Origin: an uncultured Prevotella sp.
GTDB lineage: Bacteria > Bacteroidota > Bacteroidia > Bacteroidales > Bacteroidaceae
DNA: 53,235 bases
Assembly (NCBI GenBank): GCA_937895845.1
Contig: CALBLK010000060.1
Location: 1-53,235 of the forward strand
Direction: 5' to 3'
The notes under the pieces were generated by a model. It did no database searches. It was given only the letters and a program-made list of their open reading frames with translations, and had not been told where the DNA came from. Below are positions 27,134 through 35,814 of the stretch, piece by piece; within the stretch, counting starts at the first letter, position 1, and each line of letters starts with the position of its first letter. The translations under genes were made by a program, and so were the position numbers.

Positions 27134-28120
27134 ATGGAGAAGAGCGATTTGAAAATAGTTTTTATGGGAACTCCCGAGTTTGCAGTGGAGGCACTCAAGG
27201 CCTTGGTCGAGCATGACTATCGGGTGGTAGCCGTGGTTACGCAACCCGACAAGCCCGTTGGGCGCCATGGCAGTGTGCTGCAGCCGTCCGCCGTCAAGCA
27301 GTACGCCCTTGGCCAGGGTATTCCTGTGCTGCAGCCAGTGAAGATGAAAGACCCTGCTTTTGTCGAGAAACTGCGCTCCTTTGGGGGCAACCTCCAGGTT
27401 GTCGTCGCTTTCAGAATGTTGCCCGAGGTTGTGTGGGCCATGCCTAAGTTTGGCACATTCAATGTCCATGCGGCCCTGCTCCCCCAATACCGCGGTGCAG
27501 CCCCCATCAACTGGGCTGTCATCAACGGTGAAAAACGGACAGGGGTCACCACTTTCTTCTTAGACCATGACATTGACACCGGACGGATTATCATGCAGCT
27601 GCCTTATGACATTGCTGACGATGCTGATGCAGAGGCTGTTTATGACGGGCTGATGCACCTTGGTTCGGACATCTGTCTGAAAACCCTGGAACGTATCCTT
27701 GACAGTGACGGCCATCCCGCCACCGTCACACAGGAGGAATGGGCAGACGGAAACGGCCCTCTCCGTGCGGCACCCAAGCTGTTCAAAGAGACTTGCCAGA
27801 TAGACTGGGACCAGCCCCAGAAGAAAATCTATGATTTTGTCAGAGGGCTGAGCCCGCATCCTGGTGCATGGACAACACTGGTGTCGCCCGAAGGCAAGGA
27901 GACGGTGCTGAAGGTCTATCAGACAGCAAAGACCGTTCAAGGAACCGAAGGCCGAAAGCCTGGCACCCTTGTCGTGGAGGCCAAGAAACTGCTCGTCTGC
28001 ACTGCTGACGGAATGCTTGAGCTTAAAGCCGTACAACTGGCTGGAAAGAAGAGGATGGCTGCGGGCGATTTTGTCAATGGCATGAAAAATTTAGACCAGA
28101 TGTTTCTAAAATTTGTTTGA
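27134..28120 (+). CDS. fmt: Methionyl-tRNA formyltransferase
   Basis: 328 aa. IVFMGTPEFAV near the N terminus, the folate-site FNVHAALLPQYRGAAPINWA (Asn, His), and the Asp in FLDHDIDTG identify the enzyme that formylates initiator Met-tRNA. The C-terminal OB-like domain carries the KIYDFVRGLSPHPGAW motif. Full length. Confidence 0.96.
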   Translation: MEKSDLKIVFMGTPEFAVEALKALVEHDYRVVAVVTQPDKPVGRHGSVLQPSAVKQYALGQGIPVLQPVKMKDPAFVEKLRSFGGNLQVVVAFRMLPEVVWAMPKFGTFNVHAALLPQYRGAAPINWAVINGEKRTGVTTFFLDHDIDTGRIIMQLPYDIADDADAEAVYDGLMHLGSDICLKTLERILDSDGHPATVTQEEWADGNGPLRAAPKLFKETCQIDWDQPQKKIYDFVRGLSPHPGAWTTLVSPEGKETVLKVYQTAKTVQGTEGRKPGTLVVEAKKLLVCTADGMLELKAVQLAGKKRMAAGDFVNGMKNLDQMFLKFV

Positions 28121-28182
28121 GAATATAATAAAAGGGTGACTGCTGCGTTTTTCTAATTGAACGAAACAAGCAACATGAGCCT

Positions 28183-28311
28183 ATGAAACATTTTACTCAA
28201 GAGAACTGCCTCCCCAGGATGAAAACAGTCCAGCTTATCCGGCAGATAGCCTACACCTATCGTGTAATCAAGATGGCTGATGGTACAACAGTGCCTTTCT
28301 GCCTGAACTGA
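28183..28311 (+). CDS. 42-aa small protein between fmt and rpe
   Basis: ATG at 28183 to TGA at 28311, 42 codons, beginning MKHFTQENCLPRMK and ending TTVPFCLN. The central TVQLIRQIAYTYRVIKMADG looks like a short amphipathic helix. It lies in the same orientation as fmt and rpe, 63 and 15 bp away. Similar small ORFs with a LIRQIAYTYR-like core and an FCLN/YCLN-like end occur in other Bacteroidetes as far as I recall. The function is unknown. Conservation would confirm it. Confidence 0.6.
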   Translation: MKHFTQENCLPRMKTVQLIRQIAYTYRVIKMADGTTVPFCLN

Positions 28312-28325
28312 ACACTTATTTAGTT

Positions 28326-28979
28326 ATGACAATGGTATCGCCCTCACTGCTGGCCGCAGACTTCCTGCATCTGGACAGCGAGATAGAGATGATAAACAGA
28401 AGCAGTGCAGATTGGCTTCACTTGGACGTGATGGATGGCGTCTTTGTTCCCAATATCTCATTTGGCTTCCCCGTGCTTGAGGCGGTTGCCCGAAAATGTG
28501 TCAAGCCGCTTGACGTACACTTCATGATAGTTCATCCCGAGCAGTACATTCAGCGTACAGCCCGGCTTGGAGCAATGATGATGAATGTCCATTACGAGGC
28601 ATGTGTCCATTTGCACCGCACATTGCAGGAAATCCACCTGGCAGGGATGAAGGCTGGCGTGACGCTAAATCCAGCTACGCCTGTCGAGGTGCTTGAGGAT
28701 GTGCTTGGCGCTGTGGACATGGTGCTGCTGATGAGCGTCAACCCTGGTTTTGGCGGGCAGAAATTCATTGAGCGAACGCTCTGCAAGGTGGCGCGTCTTC
28801 GCGAGATGATAGCCCGCCAGCGGCTGAACACCCTGATAGAGGTTGACGGCGGTGTGCAGGGAGAAACTGCACCGCGGTTGGTCAAGGCGGGGGTTGATGT
28901 GCTGGTGAGCGGTAGCTACGTGTTCAAAAGTTCTGCCCCTGAACAGACCATCGCTCAGCTGAAGAGGCTGCGCGCTTAG
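28326..28979 (+). CDS. rpe: Ribulose-phosphate 3-epimerase
   Basis: 217 aa TIM barrel of the pentose phosphate pathway. SPSLLAADFLHLD, the metal site WLHLDVMDGVFVPNISFG, DVHFMIVHPEQYI, MSVNPGFGGQKFI and EVDGGVQ are all present. It ends exactly where the convergent ECF sigma gene ends (28979/28980), leaving no room for a separate terminator. Confidence 0.96.
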   Translation: MTMVSPSLLAADFLHLDSEIEMINRSSADWLHLDVMDGVFVPNISFGFPVLEAVARKCVKPLDVHFMIVHPEQYIQRTARLGAMMMNVHYEACVHLHRTLQEIHLAGMKAGVTLNPATPVEVLEDVLGAVDMVLLMSVNPGFGGQKFIERTLCKVARLREMIARQRLNTLIEVDGGVQGETAPRLVKAGVDVLVSGSYVFKSSAPEQTIAQLKRLRA

Positions 28980-29585
28980 TCAGTATTCCACCATGCTCAG
29001 CTGCACGTGATTGTCCTTGGCCATTTTCCTCATGTTGAGAATGGCATAGCGCATTCGTCCCAGTGACGTGTTGATGCTCACACCTGTGAGCTGTGCAATT
29101 TCCTTGAACGACAGGTTTTGATAGAAGCGCATGTAGACCACCTCGCGCTGAGGCGCTGGCAACTTGTTCATCATGCGCCTCACGTCATCCGCGACTTGCT
29201 CGTTGACATATTCGTTCTCACGGTTCAAGCCGTCAATGGCCGCCCCCACCCTGAGGCATGACAGGTCATTCTCCTCGGAAACGTCAATGGTGCGGTTGCT
29301 CTTCTGCTGACGGTACCAGTCCATGATAATGTTGTGGGCAATGCGGGTAATCCACCATGCGAACTTTCCTGTCACCACATATTTACCCTCCTGCAGCTTT
29401 GTGATAATTTTCACAAAGGTGTCCTGGAAGATGTCATTGGCAATATCCTCATTTCGCACAACAAATGAGATGTAGTTGAAAAGTCTGGACTGGTATCTCT
29501 CCAGTAACTCGTCAAAAGCAGCATTATCGCCTTCAATATAACATAGGGCCAACTCTTCGTCGGTCATATTTCCCAAGTTATTCAT
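28980..29585 (-). CDS. ECF-type RNA polymerase sigma factor
   Basis: 201 aa. Sigma region 2 (FDELLERYQSRLFNYISFVV through IANDIFQDTFVKII, WWITRIAHN) and region 4 (LPAPQREVVYMRFYQNLSFKEIAQLTGVS) with no region 1 or 3. No anti-sigma gene is adjacent. Its promoter carries a palindrome over the -33 box. Confidence 0.92.
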   Translation of the reverse strand: MNNLGNMTDEELALCYIEGDNAAFDELLERYQSRLFNYISFVVRNEDIANDIFQDTFVKIITKLQEGKYVVTGKFAWWITRIAHNIIMDWYRQQKSNRTIDVSEENDLSCLRVGAAIDGLNRENEYVNEQVADDVRRMMNKLPAPQREVVYMRFYQNLSFKEIAQLTGVSINTSLGRMRYAILNMRKMAKDNHVQLSMVEY

Positions 29586-29674
29586 ACTTTATTGTTTTCA
29601 AATGATAAAGTAAATGTCGGTCTATAGGCGAATTGTTTTGTGATGTGATGTTGCTTGGTCAAGTTTATCTGTTG

Positions 29675-29714
29675 CAAAAGTACGGAAAAATAATCTGTCA
29701 GCCAAATATTTGGC
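29675..29714 (-). promoter_or_regulatory. ECF sigma promoter with palindromic operator-like site
   Basis: On the minus strand TTTG (29706-29703), 20 bases, TACTTTTG (29682-29675). The -33 box lies inside the perfect 14-bp palindrome GCCAAATATTTGGC (29701-29714). The same CCAAATATTTGG core overlaps the -33 box at 2304-2315. Confidence 0.72.
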
Positions 29715-29767
29715 ATGAATTTTATGCCTGGTATGCAAGCTGAGACTGACCAATTTGCAGCAAATAG

Positions 29768-29798
29768 TTGTAAAATTAAAAAACTTTATGTATCTTTG
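29768..29798 (+). promoter_or_regulatory. Promoter of the kinase/nucleotidyltransferase fusion
   Basis: TTG (29768-29770), 20 bases, TATCTTTG (29791-29798), about 100 bp before the start codon. It is divergent from the ECF sigma promoter about 90 bp away. Confidence 0.72.
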
Positions 29799-29868
29799 CC
29801 AAAAATAATCTGCGCCCGACAAATGTGAAAAACAAGTTCTCATTGCGCTCGCTTGCATTATCTTCACA
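29791..29868 (+). repeat. Diverged copy of the 66-bp promoter-associated repeat
   Basis: Aligns end to end with the tandem units at 1-130, including CTGCGC, TGTGA, CAAG and TTGCGCTCGCT blocks in the same order. Here the upstream -7 box (TATCTTTG) is intact and the downstream one is degraded (TATCTTCA). The repeat therefore forms the 5' leader of the kinase fusion. Confidence 0.6.
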
Positions 29869-29897
29869 ATATTTTTTACCTCTATAAAAATAATCTT

Positions 29898-31832
29898 ATG
29901 CTTAGACTATTTGTGCCGGGAAGGCTCTGCATTTTTGGGGAACACACGGACTGGGCCGGGCACTATCGAACAATGAATGCCGACATATTGCCTGGAATGG
30001 CGATAGTGACTGGTATAGAGCAGGGTATTTATGCCGAGGTGGAGAAGTCGAAGGCTTTTGAACTGGTGAGCGAGGCTCCCGAAATAGCCGATATATGGCG
30101 AGATTTCTCGTGCTGTATGAACGAGCGTGAGCTGAAAGGTGTTGCCAAGTCCGGCTCTTTCTTCTGTTACAGTGCCGGCGTTGCCTCGTATATGCTTGAA
30201 TGGTACAAGGTGGGTGGCGTGCGCATCAAAATCACCAAGATGACTCTTCCGCTCAAGTCTGGCCTGTCAAGCAGTGCCGCTATCTGTGTGCTTGTCGCCA
30301 GGGCTTTCAATCTGCTTTACCACTTGAACCTCAATACATTGGGCGAGATGAACATCGCCTATCTGGGCGAGCTGCGCACCTCGTCCCGCTGCGGGCGCTT
30401 GGATCAAGCCTGCGCTTTTGGCGTGAAGCCGACGCAGATGGTTTTTGACGGTGACGAAATAGAGGTGAAACCGCTCAACGTGAAGAAAACCTTGCACCTT
30501 GTCTTTGCCGACTTGTGCGCCTCGAAGGACACCATCCGTATATTGGCCGATCTGAACAAGGCTTATCCTTTTGCGCGCAATGAAGCCGAGTGCTTGGAGC
30601 ATGATGCCTTTGGCGCAAAAAACCAGGCGTTTGTGCAGCGCGCGGTGCGCTATATGGCTGAGGGGGAGCTGGAGAAGCTGGGTCGGCTGATGACAGAGGT
30701 TGAGGAACTGTTCAACCGGCAAGTGGCTCCGATGTCACCAGCCTTGGAGGCTCCAAAGCTCAACAGGGTGCTCAATGACCCGCAGATATCCCAGTGGGTT
30801 TATGGTGGCAAAGGTGTAGGTTCGCATGGAGATGGTGCAGTGCAGTTTCTTGCCCGTGACAAGGAAAGCCAGCTGGCACTTAAAAACTATCTTAACAAGC
30901 AGGGTTTGCGCGCCTTTACGCTGACAGTCAAACCTGTGCACACCATCCGCAAGGCCATTGTTCCAGTTGCCGGTTTTGGCACCCGGCTCTATCCGGCTAC
31001 ACGCTTGCTGAAGAAAGACTTTTTTCCCATGCTGTGTGCCGATGGGGTGGTGCGTCCTGTTATTCTTATCCTGTTGGAAGAACTGGTGAAAAGCGGAATA
31101 GAGGAAGTCTGCCTTGTCCTGGGTTCTGAGGAAGAGCGCAGACAGTATGAGGAATTCTTTGAACAGCCATTGCCTGATGAGCATTTGCTGAAGCTGAAGC
31201 CGCAGTTCCAGGACTACGAGAACCGCATTCTGGAGATAGGAAAGCACCTTCACTATGTTTACCAGTACGCCAAGCGTGGCTTTGGACATGCTGTTTACCA
31301 GGCCGCGGACTTTGCTGGAAACGAGCCTGTACTCCTGCTCTTGGGCGACACCATTTACCGTTCCAACACCAAAAAGCCCTGTGCGCTCCAACTCATTGAG
31401 CAGTATGAACGTTACAGCCAGCTGATGGTGAGCGTCCATCCTGTACCTTTGGACCAGGTGAGCCATTACGGCATATTGACAGGAACGTGGGAAAACAAGG
31501 AGCATACGGTGCTCAATGTCACCAAGATGTGTGAAAAGCCAAAGGCGAGCTATGCCGTTGATTATCTCGGTGTCAGTGGTGCCGAAGGGCAAAAAGAGTA
31601 TTACGGCGTCTTCGGGCAGTATGTGCTTACACCTGAGGTGTTTCAGCAGTTGGCCATTGACATCCGTGAGGCTGACGAAAAAGGAGACCAAATGGCTGAG
31701 ATAGAGTTGACCAAAGCACTGGATACCGTTCGCCAGCAGACTGGCATGGTCGGCGTTTGTGTGGACGGAAATATGTATGACATGGGTAATCCGACAGCCT
31801 TGCGACAGGCGATGCTGGAGTTTTCAAAGTAG
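29898..31832 (+). CDS. Bifunctional GHMP sugar kinase / sugar-1-phosphate nucleotidyltransferase
   Basis: 644 aa from the ATG at 29898 (MLRLFVPGRLCIFGEHTDW). The N-terminal about 350 residues are a GHMP kinase: GEHTDW sugar-site motif, ATP loop LPLKSGLSSSAA and C-terminal GGKGVGSHGDGAVQF. The C-terminal about 290 residues begin IRKAIVPVAGFGTRLYPATR, a GalU-type UTP:sugar-1-phosphate uridylyltransferase. The fusion would turn a free sugar into an NDP-sugar in two steps. The order is the reverse of Bacteroides Fkp and the transferase is of a different type. The sugar is not identifiable; galactose or glucuronate are possibilities. Confidence 0.85.
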   Translation: MLRLFVPGRLCIFGEHTDWAGHYRTMNADILPGMAIVTGIEQGIYAEVEKSKAFELVSEAPEIADIWRDFSCCMNERELKGVAKSGSFFCYSAGVASYMLEWYKVGGVRIKITKMTLPLKSGLSSSAAICVLVARAFNLLYHLNLNTLGEMNIAYLGELRTSSRCGRLDQACAFGVKPTQMVFDGDEIEVKPLNVKKTLHLVFADLCASKDTIRILADLNKAYPFARNEAECLEHDAFGAKNQAFVQRAVRYMAEGELEKLGRLMTEVEELFNRQVAPMSPALEAPKLNRVLNDPQISQWVYGGKGVGSHGDGAVQFLARDKESQLALKNYLNKQGLRAFTLTVKPVHTIRKAIVPVAGFGTRLYPATRLLKKDFFPMLCADGVVRPVILILLEELVKSGIEEVCLVLGSEEERRQYEEFFEQPLPDEHLLKLKPQFQDYENRILEIGKHLHYVYQYAKRGFGHAVYQAADFAGNEPVLLLLGDTIYRSNTKKPCALQLIEQYERYSQLMVSVHPVPLDQVSHYGILTGTWENKEHTVLNVTKMCEKPKASYAVDYLGVSGAEGQKEYYGVFGQYVLTPEVFQQLAIDIREADEKGDQMAEIELTKALDTVRQQTGMVGVCVDGNMYDMGNPTALRQAMLEFSK

Positions 31833-31912
31833 CATTCCTCGCAATGGGAGTGGGCAACGGCGCAAAGTTGCTTGGCAGAGTTGGTGCTGCCACCGTCTTG
31901 ACCGGTCTCCTG

Positions 31913-32806
31913 CTATTTGATTTTGTCGAATCCCTCGCCAAACACGCCCTGGCAGAACGACTGTGATACCAGTGCCCCGGGGTCAATGCGCTTGATGAGG
32001 TTGAACACTTCTTGTGATTCATACTTTCTGACCAGCACAATCAGAATGTCCACCTCACCTTTGGAATACCACCCCTTGCCCTTGACAAGCGTCACTCCGC
32101 GGTTGACCTCAGAATTGATGGTGTCGGCTATCTTGTCATATTTCTTGCTGATGATGAGAAACTGTACGGTCTGTCGTGACCCGTTGATTACGTAATCGCA
32201 CACGAAGCTGGCCATCAGTGTGAAGGCAACACCATAGACTATCGTCTCCATGCTGTGGAAGAGCAGGTATGAGGAGCAGATGATGGTGATGTCAATGAAC
32301 TGCATGGCCCGCCCGAAACTCATGCGGAAGTGTTTGTTCAGCAGGGCGATGATAATGTCTGTTCCGCCGGTAGACCCGTTGTGGCTGAACACCAGGCCAA
32401 GCCCGCCGCCGCACATGGCACCACCAATCAGCACATGCATAAACTTGTCTTCTCCTGGCGTAATCATGGAGTGGGCGGCAAAGAATGGTTGGAACAACCC
32501 TACCAATACCGACATAATGGTCACTCCGATGATGGTGCGCACGGTGAACTGTTTGCTGAGCGCTCCAAATGCAACGGCCAATAAAAGAAAGTTGATGAGC
32601 CAGATTGAAATGGCGGGGGGGAAATCGAAAGCGTAATAAAACAGTGCTGACAGGCCCGCGACCCCCCCCATCACCACTTTTTCAGGAAGAATGAATGACG
32701 TATAGCCAATGGAATAAATCAGAATGCCGAATGTGATGAAGAAGAGGCTCTTGAATTCCTGCCTGATGAGAACCTTCTGTTTTTCGCTGATGGTGAAGTT
32801 TTGCAT
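31913..32806 (-). CDS. YitT family membrane protein
   Basis: 297 aa with about five or six hydrophobic segments (FITFGILIYSIGYTSFILP onwards, HNGSTGGTDIIIALLN) and a soluble C-terminal DUF2179 domain (about residues 215-290, VEVDILIVLVRK-like strand). The transport role of the YitT family is not established. A minus-strand -7 box TACCTTTG lies at 32906-32899. Confidence 0.87.
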   Translation of the reverse strand: MQNFTISEKQKVLIRQEFKSLFFITFGILIYSIGYTSFILPEKVVMGGVAGLSALFYYAFDFPPAISIWLINFLLLAVAFGALSKQFTVRTIIGVTIMSVLVGLFQPFFAAHSMITPGEDKFMHVLIGGAMCGGGLGLVFSHNGSTGGTDIIIALLNKHFRMSFGRAMQFIDITIICSSYLLFHSMETIVYGVAFTLMASFVCDYVINGSRQTVQFLIISKKYDKIADTINSEVNRGVTLVKGKGWYSKGEVDILIVLVRKYESQEVFNLIKRIDPGALVSQSFCQGVFGEGFDKIK

Positions 32807-33140
32807 ATACCTGTTCTTGTTTGTCGTCTGCCTGGATGCTGCGCGAACGGAAGGCGGTGAGCACAGTCCCTTGGATGTCGGGCGCAGTCTGTCTTATGCA
32901 AAGGTAGTGATAATTTTTAAATAAGCGCATCTGACCTTAAAAAATACACATTTGTTTTGCCCTCCCGGGCATTTCCGTTTATGAGCCCACTATTGAAGGT
33001 TGTGGGGTGTTGCAGCACGGACTTCGTGTGGTGGGCTAAAAGGCAAGAAAGGCGTAATGGCAAAAAATGGCTGGGAAACCAGTCACTTTCTTCATTTTAT
33101 TTTGTACTTTTGCACTTATAAAATCAAATTCAAGCTAAAA
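32807..33140. promoter_or_regulatory. Divergent intergenic region of yitT and phoH
   Basis: Contains TACCTTTG on the minus strand (32906-32899) for the YitT gene and TACTTTTG on the plus strand (33105-33112) for phoH. The rest, including a short GC-rich block near 32960-33050, shows no gene. Confidence 0.6.
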
Positions 33141-34121
33141 TTGATCGAGAAACATATTGTTCTTGAGGACATTGACCCTGTGACTCTTTACGGCACGGGA
33201 AACGGCAATCTGCAAATAATTAGGGCACTGTTCGCCAAGCTCCGCATTGTGGCGAGAGACAATGTCATCCGAATTCTCGGCGACGAGGAACAGATGGCTG
33301 CCTTTGAGGAAAGCGTGGAGAAGATGAGGCGCCACGTGGTGAAATTTAACACGCTGAAAGAAGAGGATATATTAAACATTGTCAACGGGCATCACACCAA
33401 TGACGAATACCCGGAGGGCGTTGTGGTGTACACGCTTAATGGAAAGCCTGTCAAGGCAAGAGGGGAGAACCAGCAGAAACTTATCAACGCCTATGCCAAA
33501 CACGACATGGTGTTTGCGGTCGGGCCTGCGGGTACGGGGAAGACCTATCTTAGCATAGCATTGGCAGTGAAAGCACTGAAAGAAAAGGCCGTCAGACGGA
33601 TAATACTCAGTAGGCCAGCCGTAGAGGCCGGAGAAAAACTGGGGTTCCTGCCAGGCGATATGAAAGAAAAGATAGACCCTTACCTGCAACCTCTTTATGA
33701 TGCACTTGAGGATATGATTCCTGCCGCCAAGTTGCAAGACATGATAGAGAAGAACATCATTCAGATAGCTCCCCTGGCATTTATGAGGGGAAGGACGCTG
33801 AGTGACGCAGTGGTGATTCTTGACGAGGCGCAAAATACCACTCCTGCGCAAATAAGGATGTTTCTCACCAGAATGGGATGGAACACAAAGATGATTATCA
33901 CAGGCGACATGACGCAGATAGACCTGCCCAGGGAGCAGCAAAGCGGACTGAAAGAGGCCCTGGGCATACTGGGCGGTGTCAAGGGCATAGGCGTTGTCTG
34001 TCTCACGCAGAATGACATCGTGAGGCATAAACTGGTGACAAGGATTGTCAACGCCTATGACCAATACGACAAAGAAAAGACGATCAAACGAAATAACGAT
34101 GAAAGCTTTAACAACGACTGA
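33141..34121 (+). CDS. phoH: PhoH family ATPase
   Basis: 326 aa. Walker A AVGPAGTGKTYLSIALAV, Walker B VVILDEAQNTTPAQ and TGDMTQIDLP identify a PhoH-type ATPase, thought to act on RNA. The TTG at 33141 is preferred: the apparent ATG-type extensions to 33000 cross the -7 box at 33105-33112 and would be upstream of the transcript start. The family begins around EKHIVLEDID. It overlaps purC by 23 nt. Confidence 0.85.
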   Translation: MIEKHIVLEDIDPVTLYGTGNGNLQIIRALFAKLRIVARDNVIRILGDEEQMAAFEESVEKMRRHVVKFNTLKEEDILNIVNGHHTNDEYPEGVVVYTLNGKPVKARGENQQKLINAYAKHDMVFAVGPAGTGKTYLSIALAVKALKEKAVRRIILSRPAVEAGEKLGFLPGDMKEKIDPYLQPLYDALEDMIPAAKLQDMIEKNIIQIAPLAFMRGRTLSDAVVILDEAQNTTPAQIRMFLTRMGWNTKMIITGDMTQIDLPREQQSGLKEALGILGGVKGIGVVCLTQNDIVRHKLVTRIVNAYDQYDKEKTIKRNNDESFNND

Positions 34122-35064
34122 TTTCCATTTCAAGGGACAGAAAAGCGTTTACCACGGAAAGGTGCGCGACGTGTACAATATCAACGATGACATCATGGTT
34201 ATGGTGGCCACCGACAGAATCTCGGCTTTTGATGTTGTCCTGCCTAAGGGCATACCTTTCAAGGGCCAGGTGCTCAACCAGATTGCCGCCAAGTTCCTTG
34301 ACGCTACAAGTGACATCTGTCCCAACTGGAAGCTGTCCACGCCTGATCCAATGGTGACTGTCGGCCTGAAGTGCGAGGGTTTCCGTGTCGAAATGATAAT
34401 CCGGTCAATCCTTACCGGGTCAGCCTGGCGCGAATACAAGAAGGGATGTAGGGAAATATGCGGTGTAAGACTGCCCGAAGGTATGCGCGAGAACGAACGG
34501 TTCGCTGAACCCATTATCACGCCCACAACTAAGGCGGATGAAGGGCATGACATGAACATCTCGAAAGAGGAAATAATCGCCCAAGGTATCGTTAGTGCCG
34601 AGGACTATGCTGTAATGGAGGACTATACAAAAAGGCTTTTCAGGCGCGGCCAGGAAATCGCAGCCAAACGTGGACTTATTCTTGTGGACACCAAGTACGA
34701 GTTTGGCAAGCGTGAAGGCAAAGTCTACCTCATTGACGAAATCCACACGCCCGACTCCAGCCGCTACTTCTATGCTGAGGGCTACGAGGAGAAGCTGGCA
34801 AAGGGAGAGCCTCAGCGGCAGCTGTCCAAAGAGTTTGTGCGCCAGTGGCTCATTGAGCACAACTTTATGAATGAGCCTGGCCAGACCATGCCAGATATCA
34901 CCGACGAATACGCGGAAAGCGTAAGCGAACGCTACATCGAGCTCTACGAGCGCATTACGGGCGAGAAATTCAACAAGCAGACCGAAGAGGGTGATATCGC
35001 CTCACGCATTGAAAAGAATGTCAGCGCCGAGTTGGAAAAGCTATGTATCGACAGGAGGAAATAA
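34099..35064 (+). CDS. purC: Phosphoribosylaminoimidazole-succinocarboxamide synthase
   Basis: 321 aa from MKALTTTDFHFKGQKSVYHGKVRDVY. The ATP-binding GKVRDVY, VATDRISAFDVVLP and RSILTGSAW motifs and the IDEIHTPDSSRY segment identify SAICAR synthetase of purine synthesis. The ATG at 34099 is chosen because upstream in-frame codons lie inside phoH. It overlaps the next gene by 22 nt. Confidence 0.95.
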   Translation: MKALTTTDFHFKGQKSVYHGKVRDVYNINDDIMVMVATDRISAFDVVLPKGIPFKGQVLNQIAAKFLDATSDICPNWKLSTPDPMVTVGLKCEGFRVEMIIRSILTGSAWREYKKGCREICGVRLPEGMRENERFAEPIITPTTKADEGHDMNISKEEIIAQGIVSAEDYAVMEDYTKRLFRRGQEIAAKRGLILVDTKYEFGKREGKVYLIDEIHTPDSSRYFYAEGYEEKLAKGEPQRQLSKEFVRQWLIEHNFMNEPGQTMPDITDEYAESVSERYIELYERITGEKFNKQTEEGDIASRIEKNVSAELEKLCIDRRK

Positions 35065-35777
35065 AACCATACGACACTTCAAGGGAGAAGGGCAAGCAGG
35101 TGGAGGACATGTTCAACGCCATTGCCTCTTCCTACGACAAACTCAACCACCGTCTGTCATGGAACGTTGACAGGGGGTGGAGAAACAGGGCTGTCAAACA
35201 GATAGCCCCATTTCACCCCAGGAAAATCCTTGATATAGCGACAGGTACAGGAGACTTTGCCATGCTTGCCGCAAAAAGGCTAAAGCCACAGTCGGTCACA
35301 GGCGTAGACATCAGCGAGGGAATGATGGAAGTCGGCAAAAGGAAAGTGGAACAGGCCCGACTGGGGCATATCATATCCTTTGCAAAAGAAGACTGTATGT
35401 CACTTACCTTTGAAGACAACTCCTTTGACGCTGTCACCGCGGCTTTTGCCATCAGAAACTTCGCCGACCTGGACCTGGGGCTGCGGGAAATCTGCCGGGT
35501 GTTGCGCCCCGGGGGGCAAGCCAGCATCATCGAGCTGACCACTCCGGTGCACTTTCCCATGCGACAGCTTTTCAACGCTTACTCTCACACTGTGCTTCCT
35601 TTCTATGGCCGCATGATTTCCAAGGACAATAGAGCTTACCAATACCTTACCGACACAATAGCGGCGTTTCCGCAAGGCGAGGAGATGATGGCTGTATTCA
35701 AGAAGGCGGGCTTTAGCAGCGCCCGTTTCAAGCGGCTGACATTTGGCATCTGCACGATGTATCTCGCCATAAAATAA
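35043..35777 (+). CDS. ubiE: Demethylmenaquinone methyltransferase
   Basis: 244 aa SAM-dependent methyltransferase. IASSYDKLNHRLSWNVDRGWR is the UbiE/MenG signature, with ILDIATGTGDFA as the SAM loop, AFAIRNFADL and VLRPGG. In Bacteroidetes it completes menaquinone. Confidence 0.94.
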   Translation: MYRQEEIKPYDTSREKGKQVEDMFNAIASSYDKLNHRLSWNVDRGWRNRAVKQIAPFHPRKILDIATGTGDFAMLAAKRLKPQSVTGVDISEGMMEVGKRKVEQARLGHIISFAKEDCMSLTFEDNSFDAVTAAFAIRNFADLDLGLREICRVLRPGGQASIIELTTPVHFPMRQLFNAYSHTVLPFYGRMISKDNRAYQYLTDTIAAFPQGEEMMAVFKKAGFSSARFKRLTFGICTMYLAIK

Positions 35778-35814
35778 CAAGACCAGCATCCACCACTCAC
35801 ACACTTTCAAAGCT

